In this document: in pieces, positions 42,000-50,619 of the stretch
Numbering within the stretch: the stretch's first letter is position 1
How the letters are laid out: the number at the start of each line of letters is the position of its first letter
Source: Clostridiaceae bacterium
Lineage (GTDB): Bacteria > Bacillota > Clostridia > Lachnospirales > Lachnospiraceae
Length of the DNA: 64,000 nucleotides
Reading direction: 5' to 3'
NCBI GenBank assembly: GCA_910575435.1
Contig: CAJTGI010000002.1
Coordinates: 124,001-188,000 of the forward strand
Notes under the pieces: model-generated
Told to the model about the DNA's origin: nothing
Seen by the model: the letters and a program-made list of their open reading frames with translations, nothing else
The model's database searches: none
Position numbers and translations under genes: made by a program

Positions 42000-43535
42000 A
42001 TGCTTAAGATTACTATTTTGATTTTGTATTTTACGCTTCTGATTGGCATTGGCATCTATTGTCGAAAGAATGCAACAGATGTCAACGGCTTTGTTCTGGG
42101 AGGGAGGAGCGTCGGTCCGTGGCTTACTGCTTTTGCCTACGGCACATCTTATTTTTCCGCAGTGGTATTTGTGGGTTATGCTGGGCAGTTCGGCTGGAAG
42201 TATGGCATTGCTACTACCTGGGCGGGGATTGGAAATGCCATCATTGGCTCCCTTCTGGCTTGGGTTGTCTTGGGAAGACGCACTCGAATTATGAGCCAGC
42301 ATTTGGATTCTGCAACGATGCCTCAGTTTTTTGGGGAGCGATTCGGAAGCCGGGCTTTGAAAATTGGGGCTTCCGTTATTGTTTTTATCTTTCTGATTCC
42401 CTACACGGCATCTTTATACAATGGCCTTTCCCGCCTTTTTGGCATGGCTTTTGATATAGATTATTCAGTTTGCATAATCGTTATGGCTGTTCTCACGGCA
42501 ATTTATGTCATTGCTGGAGGATATATGGCTACTGCCATTAATGACTTCATACAAGGAATTATTATGCTGGCAGGAATCGTGATAATTATTGCCGCAGTGC
42601 TTATGAGCAAGGGAGGCTTTATGGAGGCCATGGACGGGCTGGCAAGGGTTACGGACAGCGCAGTGTCCGATACGCCCGGAGTGTTTGCGTCCTTCCTTGG
42701 GCCAGATCCTTTAAATTTGCTTTTCGTAGTGATTTTGACATCTCTGGGAACTTGGGGATTGCCTCAGATGGTACAAAAGTTTTATGCCATTAAAAATGAG
42801 GAGTCAATTAAGAAGGGGACTATTATCTCTACTATTTTTGCCTTGGTTGTGGCTGGCGGATGTTATTTTCTGGGAGGATTTGGCAGATTGTTTTCGGATC
42901 AGGTAGATGTAGAGGCAAATGGATTTGACTCCATTATTCCTACGATGCTATCCAATCTGTCTCCACTGCTGATTGCGCTGGTAGTAATTCTGGTGCTTTC
43001 TGCTTCTATGTCCACCCTGTCTTCTCTGGTCATTGCCTCTAGTTCCACGCTGACTATTGACTTTTTAAAGGATAATTTTGTAAAGAATATGAGCGAGAAG
43101 AGGCAGGTGCTGTACATAAGGGTGCTAGTAGTGGTGTTTATCGTGATATCTGCCGTGCTTGCGCTGATTCAGTATAAGAGTGCCGTTACTTTTATCGCCC
43201 AGTTGATGGGCGTGTCCTGGGGGGCGTTGGCGGGTGCATTCCTGGCTCCGTTCATGTATGCTTTGTACTCGAAAAGAGTTACGAAGGCATCTTGCTGGGC
43301 GTGTTTCTTTTTCAGTTCTATCTTGATGATTGCAAATATCTTTTTCAGGGAGTCTTTTCCAGTGATTTTGCAATCGCCAATCAACTGTGGCGCTGTTGCC
43401 ATGTTGGCAGGGCTGGTTATCGTGCCGATGGTGAGCATGTTTACACCAAAGCCGGATGGGGCGTTGGTGGACGAGGCATTCCGATGCTATGATAAGGAGA
43501 CTAAGGTTTCCCAGAAGACAGCGTTGGGGAAATAA
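42000..43535 (+). CDS. Sodium:solute symporter family transporter
   Basis: An integral membrane protein of 511 residues with about 13 helices, in the SSF family (PutP/PanF-like). Family marks: FVLGGRSVGPWLTAFAYGTSYFSA near residue 31 (first unwound helix and sodium site), AGGYMATAINDFIQG, and the LVVILVLSASMSTLSSLVIASSS block around residue 322, which holds the Ser/Thr sodium ligands. It should import an organic solute, for example an amino acid or carboxylate, with Na+. The substrate cannot be read. GGAG lies just upstream; promoter copy B drives it. Confidence 0.92.
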   Translation: MLKITILILYFTLLIGIGIYCRKNATDVNGFVLGGRSVGPWLTAFAYGTSYFSAVVFVGYAGQFGWKYGIATTWAGIGNAIIGSLLAWVVLGRRTRIMSQHLDSATMPQFFGERFGSRALKIGASVIVFIFLIPYTASLYNGLSRLFGMAFDIDYSVCIIVMAVLTAIYVIAGGYMATAINDFIQGIIMLAGIVIIIAAVLMSKGGFMEAMDGLARVTDSAVSDTPGVFASFLGPDPLNLLFVVILTSLGTWGLPQMVQKFYAIKNEESIKKGTIISTIFALVVAGGCYFLGGFGRLFSDQVDVEANGFDSIIPTMLSNLSPLLIALVVILVLSASMSTLSSLVIASSSTLTIDFLKDNFVKNMSEKRQVLYIRVLVVVFIVISAVLALIQYKSAVTFIAQLMGVSWGALAGAFLAPFMYALYSKRVTKASCWACFFFSSILMIANIFFRESFPVILQSPINCGAVAMLAGLVIVPMVSMFTPKPDGALVDEAFRCYDKETKVSQKTALGK

Positions 43536-43635
43536 AAGGGCTGAGACAGTTATAAGAAGTATCGGCTGAGGGAAGCACAACTCAAGAAAAAGAATGGGAC
43601 GGCTGTGATGAAAACTAGGAAAGCTGGTAAAATAT

Positions 43636-44724
43636 ATGACGAATTTCATTTTCAAGGATAATCGGTATATTGTTACGGCGTACAGGAGTATTGTTTATCT
43701 TGCCCTGCTGTACCATATTTTGTTTGCCTGCTTGATTGCGGGGTTCCATTTTCCGGCAGTGCTAGTCTATTATCTCGGCGTATGCATTTTTTATGTTGTC
43801 ATGTTGCAGATGATAAAAAAGAGTAGATACCGATTGGCCACGGTGTTGGTACATGTGGAAATCATTAGTTTTATGGTCATCAATACCATATTGTTTGGCT
43901 GGAATGCGGGGTTTCATGCCTTTCTTTTGGCACTGGCTTCTCTGGTTTATTTCAATCCTTTTGAAAAGAAGCAGATTATGTATTTATTTTCCGGCATGGA
44001 AGCGGTGTTATTCTTCTGCCTGAAGATTTATACGATTTATTATGCACCTGTGCTGGATGTGGGAACTAAGATGCGGGATATCTTTTATTTGCTGAATTAT
44101 GCGGGATGCTTTATTGTGGTTGTGTGTGGTGCCGCAGTATCCAAAGTGTCTGCGGATATGACGGAGAGACGCTTGGAGAAAAAGACGCAGTCTCTACAAA
44201 ATCAGGCGGACCATGACACCCTTACCCATCTGTGGACCAGATCATATTTGGTGAAACAGTTTCATCTGGTGGAGGAAAAGGGGATGCCTTTTTCCATTGT
44301 AATGTGCGACATAGACAATTTTAAAAGAATCAATGATACTTATGGGCATAATTGCGGAGACTATATCTTGGAGTGCATGGCTGGCATATTAAGCGAAAGT
44401 TCGCCGACAAATTCTATTGTTACTCGCTGGGGTGGCGAGGAATTTATCTTGCTACTGGAGGATTGCGATATTACCAAAAGCAGGCCGCTGGTGGAGAAAA
44501 TCCGAGAGCAGGTGGCTGGTGCAGAATATGCCTACAAGGAACAGCGGATTCCTGTGACTATGACTTTTGGAATCAGTACCAGTATGGAACGGCGGGATTT
44601 GACAGGATTGATTGAATTGGCAGATGACAGAATGTATGTGGGCAAGCAGAATGGAAAGAATCAGGTAGTGGATGATTCCTATGGAATGAACAGTTGTAAA
44701 TATTTACAGCATGATCAACAATAG
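43636..44724 (+). CDS. Membrane diguanylate cyclase (GGDEF)
   Basis: 362 residues. Five to six short helices fill residues 15-165, then a short coiled coil and a GGDEF domain (about 195-355). The catalytic domain has DHDTLTHLWTRSYLV, CDIDNFKRINDTYGH, the active motif RWGGEEFILLL and TFGISTS. It should synthesise c-di-GMP. The N-terminal region is a membrane sensor of unknown signal. The DHH phosphoesterase gene begins 17 bases downstream, so the two are probably co-transcribed. No inhibitory RxxD site is evident. Confidence 0.92.
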   Translation: MTNFIFKDNRYIVTAYRSIVYLALLYHILFACLIAGFHFPAVLVYYLGVCIFYVVMLQMIKKSRYRLATVLVHVEIISFMVINTILFGWNAGFHAFLLALASLVYFNPFEKKQIMYLFSGMEAVLFFCLKIYTIYYAPVLDVGTKMRDIFYLLNYAGCFIVVVCGAAVSKVSADMTERRLEKKTQSLQNQADHDTLTHLWTRSYLVKQFHLVEEKGMPFSIVMCDIDNFKRINDTYGHNCGDYILECMAGILSESSPTNSIVTRWGGEEFILLLEDCDITKSRPLVEKIREQVAGAEYAYKEQRIPVTMTFGISTSMERRDLTGLIELADDRMYVGKQNGKNQVVDDSYGMNSCKYLQHDQQ

Positions 44725-44741
44725 GAGAAACGGGGAGTGAT

Positions 44742-45704
44742 ATGACCAATTTACAGAAATTATTGAATTCCATATGCAATGATAAGGTGTATATTCAGAC
44801 GCATAATTTTCCGGATCCGGATGCCATTGCGTCTGCATATGGATTGCAGCAGCTTTTGAGAAGCCAGGGATTGGATTCTACCATTTGCTATGAGGGAAAG
44901 ATTGAGCGGTACAACACCAATCATATTATTGAGGCTCTCGGGATAGAGATGGTGAATGTGTCGGAGTTGGAGACGGAATTAAAGGAGACCGACGAGATTC
45001 TTTTGGTGGATGTGCAGAAATTGAATGCCAATGTGCAGGATGTTCCTGGGGAGGAGATTATCTGCATCGACCATCACCCTATTGTAAATCAGATAGAGTA
45101 TCGCTTTAGCGATATCAGGCCACAGATGGGGGCATGCGCTACCATCATTGCCAGTTATTTTTTTGAAAATGAGATTCCTATAGATAGAAAGACAGCAACC
45201 GTGCTGACTTTTGGCATCAGGAGCGATACGGACAAACTTTCCAGAGGGGTAAATGAACTGGATTTGGAGATGCTTTATCGGCTGTTTCCTATGGCGGACA
45301 AAGGATTGATTTACCATTTGGAAAATGCGGAACTGCTGCTGTCGGATTTGCATGCCTATGCAAAGGCTATAGATAGCATTAAGCGGTTCGGGAGCGTTTC
45401 TTTTGCCAATGCGGGAAAAAATTGTCCTGAGGCACTGGTTTCCTGCGTGTCGGATTTTATGCTCAATATGGTGGAGATTACTTTTTCCGTGGTATATTCC
45501 AGAAAGCCGGATGGCTATAAGTTTTCCGTGAGGAGCGAGGGGGATGCGGATGCTGGCAAGATCGTGGCTCAGGCTTTGAAGGGAATTGGAAGCGGGGGCG
45601 GTCACGATATTATGGCTGGCGGCTTTGCTCCATTTCAGGGAACGGAGGAAGAGGGGAAGGAGTTTATAAAGCTGATTGAGAGAAGATTTTTGGAGCAATT
45701 GTAG
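44742..45704 (+). CDS. DHH-DHHA1 phosphoesterase (NrnA / dinucleotide phosphodiesterase type)
   Basis: 320 residues. The DHH domain shows HNFPDPDAIASAYG (motif I), LLVDVQ (motif II) and ICIDHHPIV (DHH motif, Mn ligands). The DHHA1 domain ends with GSGGGHDIMAGGF, which binds the nucleotide base and phosphate. Relatives act on short oligonucleotides, pAp, or the linear dinucleotides pApA and pGpG. Its position directly behind a diguanylate cyclase gene suggests it clears pGpG or related products (inference). GGGGAG precedes the ATG. Confidence 0.88.
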   Translation: MTNLQKLLNSICNDKVYIQTHNFPDPDAIASAYGLQQLLRSQGLDSTICYEGKIERYNTNHIIEALGIEMVNVSELETELKETDEILLVDVQKLNANVQDVPGEEIICIDHHPIVNQIEYRFSDIRPQMGACATIIASYFFENEIPIDRKTATVLTFGIRSDTDKLSRGVNELDLEMLYRLFPMADKGLIYHLENAELLLSDLHAYAKAIDSIKRFGSVSFANAGKNCPEALVSCVSDFMLNMVEITFSVVYSRKPDGYKFSVRSEGDADAGKIVAQALKGIGSGGGHDIMAGGFAPFQGTEEEGKEFIKLIERRFLEQL

Positions 45705-45760
45705 GCGGGAGCATATGGAATAACGGGGATTCATGCCGAAAAATGTAATGATTTATAATT

Positions 45761-45861
45761 TATTCGTGTCGAATAATGTAAAAAAACACAAAAAATACGT
45801 GTAATTTAGTGTAGAAATTTAGATAAAATACGTGTATTTTTACACGAATATGTGCTATACT
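45761..45861 (+). promoter_or_regulatory. Operator-like cluster and promoter before the DUF4143 ATPase gene
   Basis: Several CGTGT half-sites: palindrome TATTCG-TGT-CGAATA (45761-45775), ATACGTGTAATTT near 45796, and CGTGTA-TTTT-TACACG (45831-45846). A TATACT box (45856-45861) lies just after the last palindrome, which would cover the -35 region. Best read as a repressor-controlled promoter; the regulator is unknown. Confidence 0.5.
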
Positions 45862-45890
45862 GTGGTTAGTACCCATTGGGAGGTAGACTT

Positions 45891-47186
45891 ATGTATAGAA
45901 AAATCGTCAAATATTTGGAAGAGTGGAAGGCAGATGCCCACCGAAAACCGCTGATACTGCAGGGAGCCAGGCAGGTTGGGAAGACGTATTCCATTTTAGA
46001 GTTTGGGCGGACCCATTATGAGAATGTGGTGTATTTTAATTTTGAGACGAATCCTAAATTGGCAGAAAGCTTCGGGGAGGATATCAGTCCCGGATACCTT
46101 CTTCCGATTCTATCCCATATAGCGGGACAGACCATTGTCAGCGAAAAGACTTTGATCGTGTTTGACGAGGTGCAGCTGTGCGAGAGGGCGCTTACGAGCC
46201 TGAAGTATTTCTGCGAGGATGCGCCGGAATATCATATCATTGTGGCGGGCAGCCTTCTGGGGGTGGCCGTCAACAGGGCGGAATTTTCCTTTCCTGTGGG
46301 GAAGGTTGATATGAAGACACTGTATCCTATGGACATGGAGGAGTTTTTGCTGGCCATGGGGGAGGAAGGGCTGGTTGAGCGGATCAAGAAGTGCTTTGCC
46401 AGTGATAAGCCCATGCCCTCCGCCCTTCACGATAGCGCGATGCAACTGTACCGACAGTATCTGATCGTGGGTGGAATGCCAGAGTGCGTGATGCAGTATG
46501 TGGAGACTGGGGATTATATTCTCGTGCGGCACACCCAGGATACGATTCTCGCCAGTTATCTGAATGATATGAGCAAGTATAATCATTTGAATGAGATTAA
46601 GAAGACAAGGCTTGCCTACGATAATATCACGGTACAGCTTTCTAAGAAAAATACTCGCTTTCAGTATAAGCTGATGAAGAAGGGGGCCAGGGCGTCAGAG
46701 TTCGAAAATGCCTTGGAATGGCTGTGTCTGTCTGGCATCGTCTCTAAGATTTACAGGGTGGAGCAGATCAAGAAGCCTTTGGAGAATTATCGGGATATTG
46801 ATGCCTTTAAGATCTATGTGTCGGATTTGGGCCTGCTCTGTGCAAAAAAGGAGTTGGTGGCAAATGATATTCTCTATATGGTGGAGGAATTGAATGATTT
46901 CAAGGGGGGCATGGCTGAAAACTATGTCAATGTGCAGCTCTCCATCAATGGTTATAGTACGTACTACTGGGAATCGGAGCGGGGAGCGGAGATTGATTTT
47001 GTCATTCAGCGGGATGGAAAGCTGATACCCATCGAGGTGAAATCAGCGGATAATACCCGGGCAAAGAGCCTGAAGGTGTATATGGACAGGTTCGAGCCAG
47101 AATATGCCATCAAACTTTCTGCGAAGAATTTTGGCATGGAGGAAGGCAAGAAGACAGTTCCCCTCTATGCGGCATTCTGCATATAA
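45891..47186 (+). CDS. AAA-type ATPase with DUF4143 domain
   Basis: 431 residues. The N-terminal AAA module has Walker A in LQGARQVGKTYS (about residue 26) and Walker B in TLIVFDEVQLC, with a sensor region IIVAGSLLGVA. The C-terminal DUF4143 part ends with GAEIDFVIQRDGKLIPIEVK, the D...ExK pattern of PD-(D/E)XK nucleases found in this family. Such ATPases are abundant and variable in gut anaerobes; their biological role is not established. GGGAGG lies 8 bases before the ATG at 45891. It stands alone behind an operator-rich promoter and ends in a long palindrome shared with the convergent cotJC gene. Confidence 0.9.
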   Translation: MYRKIVKYLEEWKADAHRKPLILQGARQVGKTYSILEFGRTHYENVVYFNFETNPKLAESFGEDISPGYLLPILSHIAGQTIVSEKTLIVFDEVQLCERALTSLKYFCEDAPEYHIIVAGSLLGVAVNRAEFSFPVGKVDMKTLYPMDMEEFLLAMGEEGLVERIKKCFASDKPMPSALHDSAMQLYRQYLIVGGMPECVMQYVETGDYILVRHTQDTILASYLNDMSKYNHLNEIKKTRLAYDNITVQLSKKNTRFQYKLMKKGARASEFENALEWLCLSGIVSKIYRVEQIKKPLENYRDIDAFKIYVSDLGLLCAKKELVANDILYMVEELNDFKGGMAENYVNVQLSINGYSTYYWESERGAEIDFVIQRDGKLIPIEVKSADNTRAKSLKVYMDRFEPEYAIKLSAKNFGMEEGKKTVPLYAAFCI

Positions 47187-47189
47187 AAT

Positions 47190-47259
47190 GTGAGAAGATG
47201 TACTAAAATTGGCGATGCGCTATGTTCGCATCGCCAATTTTAGTACATCTAAGTCTCAC
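47190..47259. terminator. Long bidirectional palindrome between convergent genes
   Basis: A 24-base arm at 47196-47219 is perfectly complementary to 47227-47250, loop CTATGTT. An outer pair GTGAGA / TCTCAC (47190-47195, 47254-47259) extends it. AAAATT/AATTTT stretches sit inside the stem rather than after it. It lies between the ATPase gene and cotJC, which face each other. Confidence 0.75.
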
Positions 47260-47263
47260 GCTA

Positions 47264-47288
47264 GAAGAACGCAGATACGGCGTTCTTC
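47264..47288. repeat. Hairpin with 7-base loop, GAAGAAYGC family
   Basis: GAAGAACGC (47264-47272), loop AGATACG, GCGTTCTTC (47280-47288). Close in sequence to the hairpin at 13584-13610, and likewise preceded by a CTAAG stretch and a longer hairpin. Confidence 0.6.
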
Positions 47289-47304
47289 CGCTATTCGGTA
47301 TTTT

Positions 47305-47928
47305 CTAATTCGCATCTTTGTTCTTGAACATTTCCTTGTCAAATTCAGGGTTGAAATAATAGAAGTTCTTGCTGTCTAATTTCTGCTTGGTCATCTCCAG
47401 TGCCTCGCCGAAACGCTGGAAATGGACGATTTCCCTGGCTCGGAGGAATTTTAACGGCTCTCGAACGTCTGGCTCGTCGATGACGCGTAGGAGGTTCTCA
47501 TATACGGTGCGGGCTTTCTGTTCTGCCGCCAGATCTTCAAAGAGGTCTGTCATCGCATCTCCCTTGGATTGAAACTCCAGAGAGGTGAAGGGGACGCCGG
47601 CGGCAGCCTGGGGCCAGAGGCCGGCGGTGTGGTCGATATAGTATGCGTCGAATCCGGCTGTTTTTGCCTGTTCCGGGGTGAGGTTCTTCGTCAGCTGATA
47701 GACCATGGCGCAGATGATTTCCATATGGTTAATCTCTTCCGTGCCGATATCTGTCAATAGTCCGCCCACTTTCTTTACCGGCATGCTGTAACGCTGGGCC
47801 AGGTATCGCATGGATGCGGATAATTCTCCGTCTGGTCCGCCGTACTGGCTGATGATGAGCTGGGCCGTCTTGGGGCAGGTCTTATTGATTTTTACGGGAA
47901 ACTGCAATCTTTTTTCATAACACCACAT
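47305..47928 (-). CDS. cotJC: Spore coat manganese catalase-like protein CotJC
   Basis: 207 residues, ferritin-like four-helix bundle of the Mn-catalase family. Visible blocks: MWCYEKRLQFPVKI at the start, SQYGGPDGELSASMRYLAQR, LLTDIGTEEINHMEIICAMV (metal ligands Glu and His) and REIVHFQRFGEALE (second Glu/His set). Length fits CotJC. In spore formers it is made in the mother cell and is part of the inner coat; catalase activity is plausible. Its ATG overlaps the cotJA-cotJB stop by one base (TGATG), and AAGGAGG lies within the end of that gene. Confidence 0.9.
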   Translation of the reverse strand: MWCYEKRLQFPVKINKTCPKTAQLIISQYGGPDGELSASMRYLAQRYSMPVKKVGGLLTDIGTEEINHMEIICAMVYQLTKNLTPEQAKTAGFDAYYIDHTAGLWPQAAAGVPFTSLEFQSKGDAMTDLFEDLAAEQKARTVYENLLRVIDEPDVREPLKFLRAREIVHFQRFGEALEMTKQKLDSKNFYYFNPEFDKEMFKNKDAN

Positions 47929-48377
47929 CAGATGTGTCCTCCTTCCCATGGCAGAGGGCCTTCAGGCCAGCCATATTCGCATGTGTCCGGGGTTCCTGTA
48001 ATCATGGATAGATGGGTGAGCGGAACAAATTCTTCCGCATATTCTGCCAGCAAATCCAATCGTTTTTTTAGCAATTCTTTAAAAAGGGACAATCCCTTCT
48101 CGCATGCGGGATGGGTGTCCAGGTAGAGCGTCAGGTCGTTGATAGCAAAGCTGATGGTATTGATTTCGTTTAATTTCTTTGCCTGGGGGCTTTGGTTTTC
48201 GTTGCAGATGGAGCAGGGGATGTCCTCTGCCCGGAAAAATTCCATATTGAGGCAGGGGAAAATGGTTCCTTTGGAGAGGGCGGTATTTAGGTCATAGGGC
48301 TCGCACCACTCTTGCAAGGGAACAGATGCCATGGCCAGAGTTTCGCTGGTCTTGCAGCATTCATCTAATATACTCAT
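47928..48377 (-). CDS. Fused CotJA-CotJB spore coat protein
   Basis: 149 residues. Residues about 15-55 (ASVPLQEWCEPYDLNTALSK, GTIFPCLNMEFF) match CotJA, normally a separate protein of about 70-80 residues. Residues about 65-149 (LNEINTISFAINDLTLYLDT, HPACEKGLSLFKELL, ending YGWPEGPLPWEGGHI) match CotJB. The frame runs through without a stop, so the two coat proteins form one chain. It also has several extra cysteines (CCK, PCSIC). GGAGG sits 7 bases before the ATG at 48377. cotJC follows directly, as in the usual cotJABC operon. Confidence 0.8.
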   Translation of the reverse strand: MSILDECCKTSETLAMASVPLQEWCEPYDLNTALSKGTIFPCLNMEFFRAEDIPCSICNENQSPQAKKLNEINTISFAINDLTLYLDTHPACEKGLSLFKELLKKRLDLLAEYAEEFVPLTHLSMITGTPDTCEYGWPEGPLPWEGGHI

Positions 48378-48576
48378 GGTAGACCTCCGTATTTTGCTGG
48401 ATTCATGCGTATCAATGGGAAAAATAATTAGCATTTTGCATGAAATATAATGTTCGGTTACAATGATAGTATTTGTGGCAGACGAAAATCTATGTTGCAT
48501 ATTATCTGGAAAAAGGTTTTTATCCGCAGTCGCATTTAGAAATAACAAGTTTTTATTTGTTTTATTAAAAAAGGTA
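48378..48576. other. Divergent spacer between the cotJ and gntR operons
   Basis: AT-rich. The cotJ operon should have a sporulation-sigma promoter here, but no match good enough to mark was found. No gene is supported. Confidence 0.45.
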
Positions 48577-48605
48577 TTGACATTTATCTGTTAAGGGTGT
48601 ATATA
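48577..48605 (+). promoter_or_regulatory. Promoter and likely operator of the gntR-ABC operon
   Basis: TTGACA (48577-48582), a 17-base spacer and TATATA (48600-48605). The region CTGTTAAGGGTGTATATATAACATATAAACAG around it is partly symmetric, as expected for an autoregulating GntR repressor. Confidence 0.65.
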
Positions 48606-48681
48606 TAACATATAAACAGTTAAAAGCCGCAGAACTTGCAATATAGTTGGCGCGGCATATGGAGAAAAGGCAGGTGAGGGA

Positions 48682-49053
48682 GTGAAGATTTTGCAGAACA
48701 CTGGCGTTCCCATTTATCAGCAGATTGCCAGCCAGTTCCGGGAAGAGATCCTTGCCGGGAAGAAGAAGCAGGGAGAATACCTTCCGTCCATTCGGGGCCT
48801 GGCAAAAGAACTGCGCATCAGCGTGATTACCACGATGAAGGCATATGAGGAGTTGGAGCGGCAGGGATTAGTGACTGCGGTACAGGGAAAGGGATATTAC
48901 GTAAATGCTCAGGACAGTGAGATGTTGAAGGAGCAGCATATGAGGAAGATGGAGGAACATTTGGCGAATGCCATCTCGGCGGCGAGGATTGCGGGAATTT
49001 CTGATCAAGAGCTGCTGGGGATTTTGAAAATATTGTTAGAGGAGGAAGACTGA
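48682..49053 (+). CDS. GntR-family regulator, YtrA type
   Basis: 123 residues. The winged helix occupies residues 9-75 (PIYQQIASQFREEILAGKKK, PSIRGLAKELRISVITTMKA, QGKGYYV); only a short helical tail follows, which is the mark of the YtrA subfamily that controls adjacent ABC exporters. GTG start at 48682 with GAGGGA upstream. Its stop overlaps the ABC ATPase start (TGATG). Probably a repressor of its own operon, released by an antibiotic or cell-envelope signal (family knowledge). Confidence 0.9.
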   Translation: MKILQNTGVPIYQQIASQFREEILAGKKKQGEYLPSIRGLAKELRISVITTMKAYEELERQGLVTAVQGKGYYVNAQDSEMLKEQHMRKMEEHLANAISAARIAGISDQELLGILKILLEEED

Positions 49054-49946
49054 TGAACATAGAGTCCATTTTGACGGTGAATAATTTAAAGAAAAAATTT
49101 AAGGGGTTTGTATTGGATATCCCGGAACTGAGGATTCCCAAGGGATTCTCTACGGCCTTGATTGGGGAGAATGGAGCGGGCAAGAGTACGCTGTTCCATG
49201 TCATTTCCGGTACCAGGCTGGATTTTACCGGAGAGATTGATTATTTCCAGGGGGAAAAGGAGGAGAAGAAAATCCGTGAATGGGTTGGCTACACCAGCAC
49301 CGGCGGTTATTTCATGCCTAATTGGAGCATTAGCCAGGTGGGAAATGTTGGATCGCTTCTCTTTGATAATTTTGACAAGGAAAGATATCAGGCACTTCTG
49401 GAAGAATTGGCGGTGAAGGGGCCAGAGGGAAAGAAAAAGAAGGAGAAAAGCATCAGCAAGCTTTCTGATGGCATGAGAATGAAGGTGATGCTTGCCAGCG
49501 TCTTTGCCAGGGATACCAAGATGCTTCTTCTGGATGAGCCTGCCTCTCCTCTGGACCCTCTGATGCGGGATAAGCTCTGCTCTATGATTCGGGAGTATAT
49601 CCATCAGGGGGCGGGGGAGAAAAGCGTGTTCTTCTCCACCCACAATATTGCTGATATGGAGAATGTGACAGATTATGCCATCATTATGGAGAAGGGGCAG
49701 ATTGTGGAGCAGGGATTTGTGGAGGAATTGAAAGAGAAATATGTGGCTGTGAAGGGGGAGAGCGGGGATGCCGGAAAGGCAAGCCAGATTCTGTTCAGCT
49801 TCCAGGAGAATAGTTTTGGTTTTGAGGGGATTTGCATGGCGAAGGATCTTGATAAATTAGCGGGGATGGATGTGGCCACAGAGACGCCCAGCCTGTCCCA
49901 GATTAGCGTGGCTGTAATGAAGCATTATACGAGTCTGCGGTCTTAA
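49053..49946 (+). CDS. ABC transporter ATP-binding protein
   Basis: 297 residues. Walker A GENGAGKST, a signature variant KLSDGMRMK, Walker B MLLLDEPASPLD and H-loop FSTHNIADME are visible. The signature has LSDGM instead of LSGGQ, as is common in YtrB/BcrA-like ATPases. A C-terminal extension of about 75 residues follows. It is coupled to the regulator gene and is followed by two membrane-protein genes, forming a GntR-ATPase-permease-permease export system. Confidence 0.9.
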   Translation: MNIESILTVNNLKKKFKGFVLDIPELRIPKGFSTALIGENGAGKSTLFHVISGTRLDFTGEIDYFQGEKEEKKIREWVGYTSTGGYFMPNWSISQVGNVGSLLFDNFDKERYQALLEELAVKGPEGKKKKEKSISKLSDGMRMKVMLASVFARDTKMLLLDEPASPLDPLMRDKLCSMIREYIHQGAGEKSVFFSTHNIADMENVTDYAIIMEKGQIVEQGFVEELKEKYVAVKGESGDAGKASQILFSFQENSFGFEGICMAKDLDKLAGMDVATETPSLSQISVAVMKHYTSLRS

Positions 49947-49965
49947 TGGGGAGGAGTGAGCGGAG

Positions 49966-50619
49966 ATGAAAAAGTATTTGCAGAGTTATCATGCTTTTCT
50001 GCCGGGAACATTTATGCGTTGGATACTGTATCTAGTCTATCCGGTGGCAATGGTTGCCTTGTTTTTCGTTGGCAGGCTTTGGTTTGAGCAAATGGCGCTG
50101 ATGATGGTGGTGCCCATTGTGATGCTGGGGGCAGAGTGCATGATTGATATGTTCGTGTTTGGCGGGTTTGGCGCCAAGGGAAACGCTAGGATCGAATACA
50201 TGATGGCCTCGGTCAAGGGGAAGGGGATGGTGAACCGTGCCCTGGCGGTGGACTGGATTCGCCGCCTGCTGTATTTCATTGTCATGGCGGCTTTCGTGTA
50301 TGCTTTCAGTTACTGGGAACAGGGAGGGAATTTGGATGAGATGATGGTTCAGCTGTTTGTTTGCATCTTGGCTGCCGCTACCTTTTTGATGAGCATAGCC
50401 TTGTGGGTTATTCGGCTGATTGATAATCGGGCGGTTCAATTTGGCGCATTGTATATTGTTATAAATCTTCCGGCGTGGTTGTTCATGATATTGACTAAGA
50501 AATTTGAGATGAATTTTAAGTGGCTTGGCTTGGCGTGCATGGTTTTATTGGCCATTTCTGTGGCTGGACAGATTTGGTTTCTTACGAAGAAAGTGAGGGA
50601 GGGATATTATGATGTGTAA
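49966..50619 (+). CDS. ABC exporter membrane protein, first subunit
   Basis: 217 residues with six hydrophobic helices (about 17-37, 43-63, 105-125, 135-155, 165-180 and 190-208). No catalytic motif; it resembles small ABC-2 type permeases encoded next to YtrB-like ATPases. GAGGAG is upstream. It overlaps the next gene by 11 bases. Confidence 0.75.
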   Translation: MKKYLQSYHAFLPGTFMRWILYLVYPVAMVALFFVGRLWFEQMALMMVVPIVMLGAECMIDMFVFGGFGAKGNARIEYMMASVKGKGMVNRALAVDWIRRLLYFIVMAAFVYAFSYWEQGGNLDEMMVQLFVCILAAATFLMSIALWVIRLIDNRAVQFGALYIVINLPAWLFMILTKKFEMNFKWLGLACMVLLAISVAGQIWFLTKKVREGYYDV

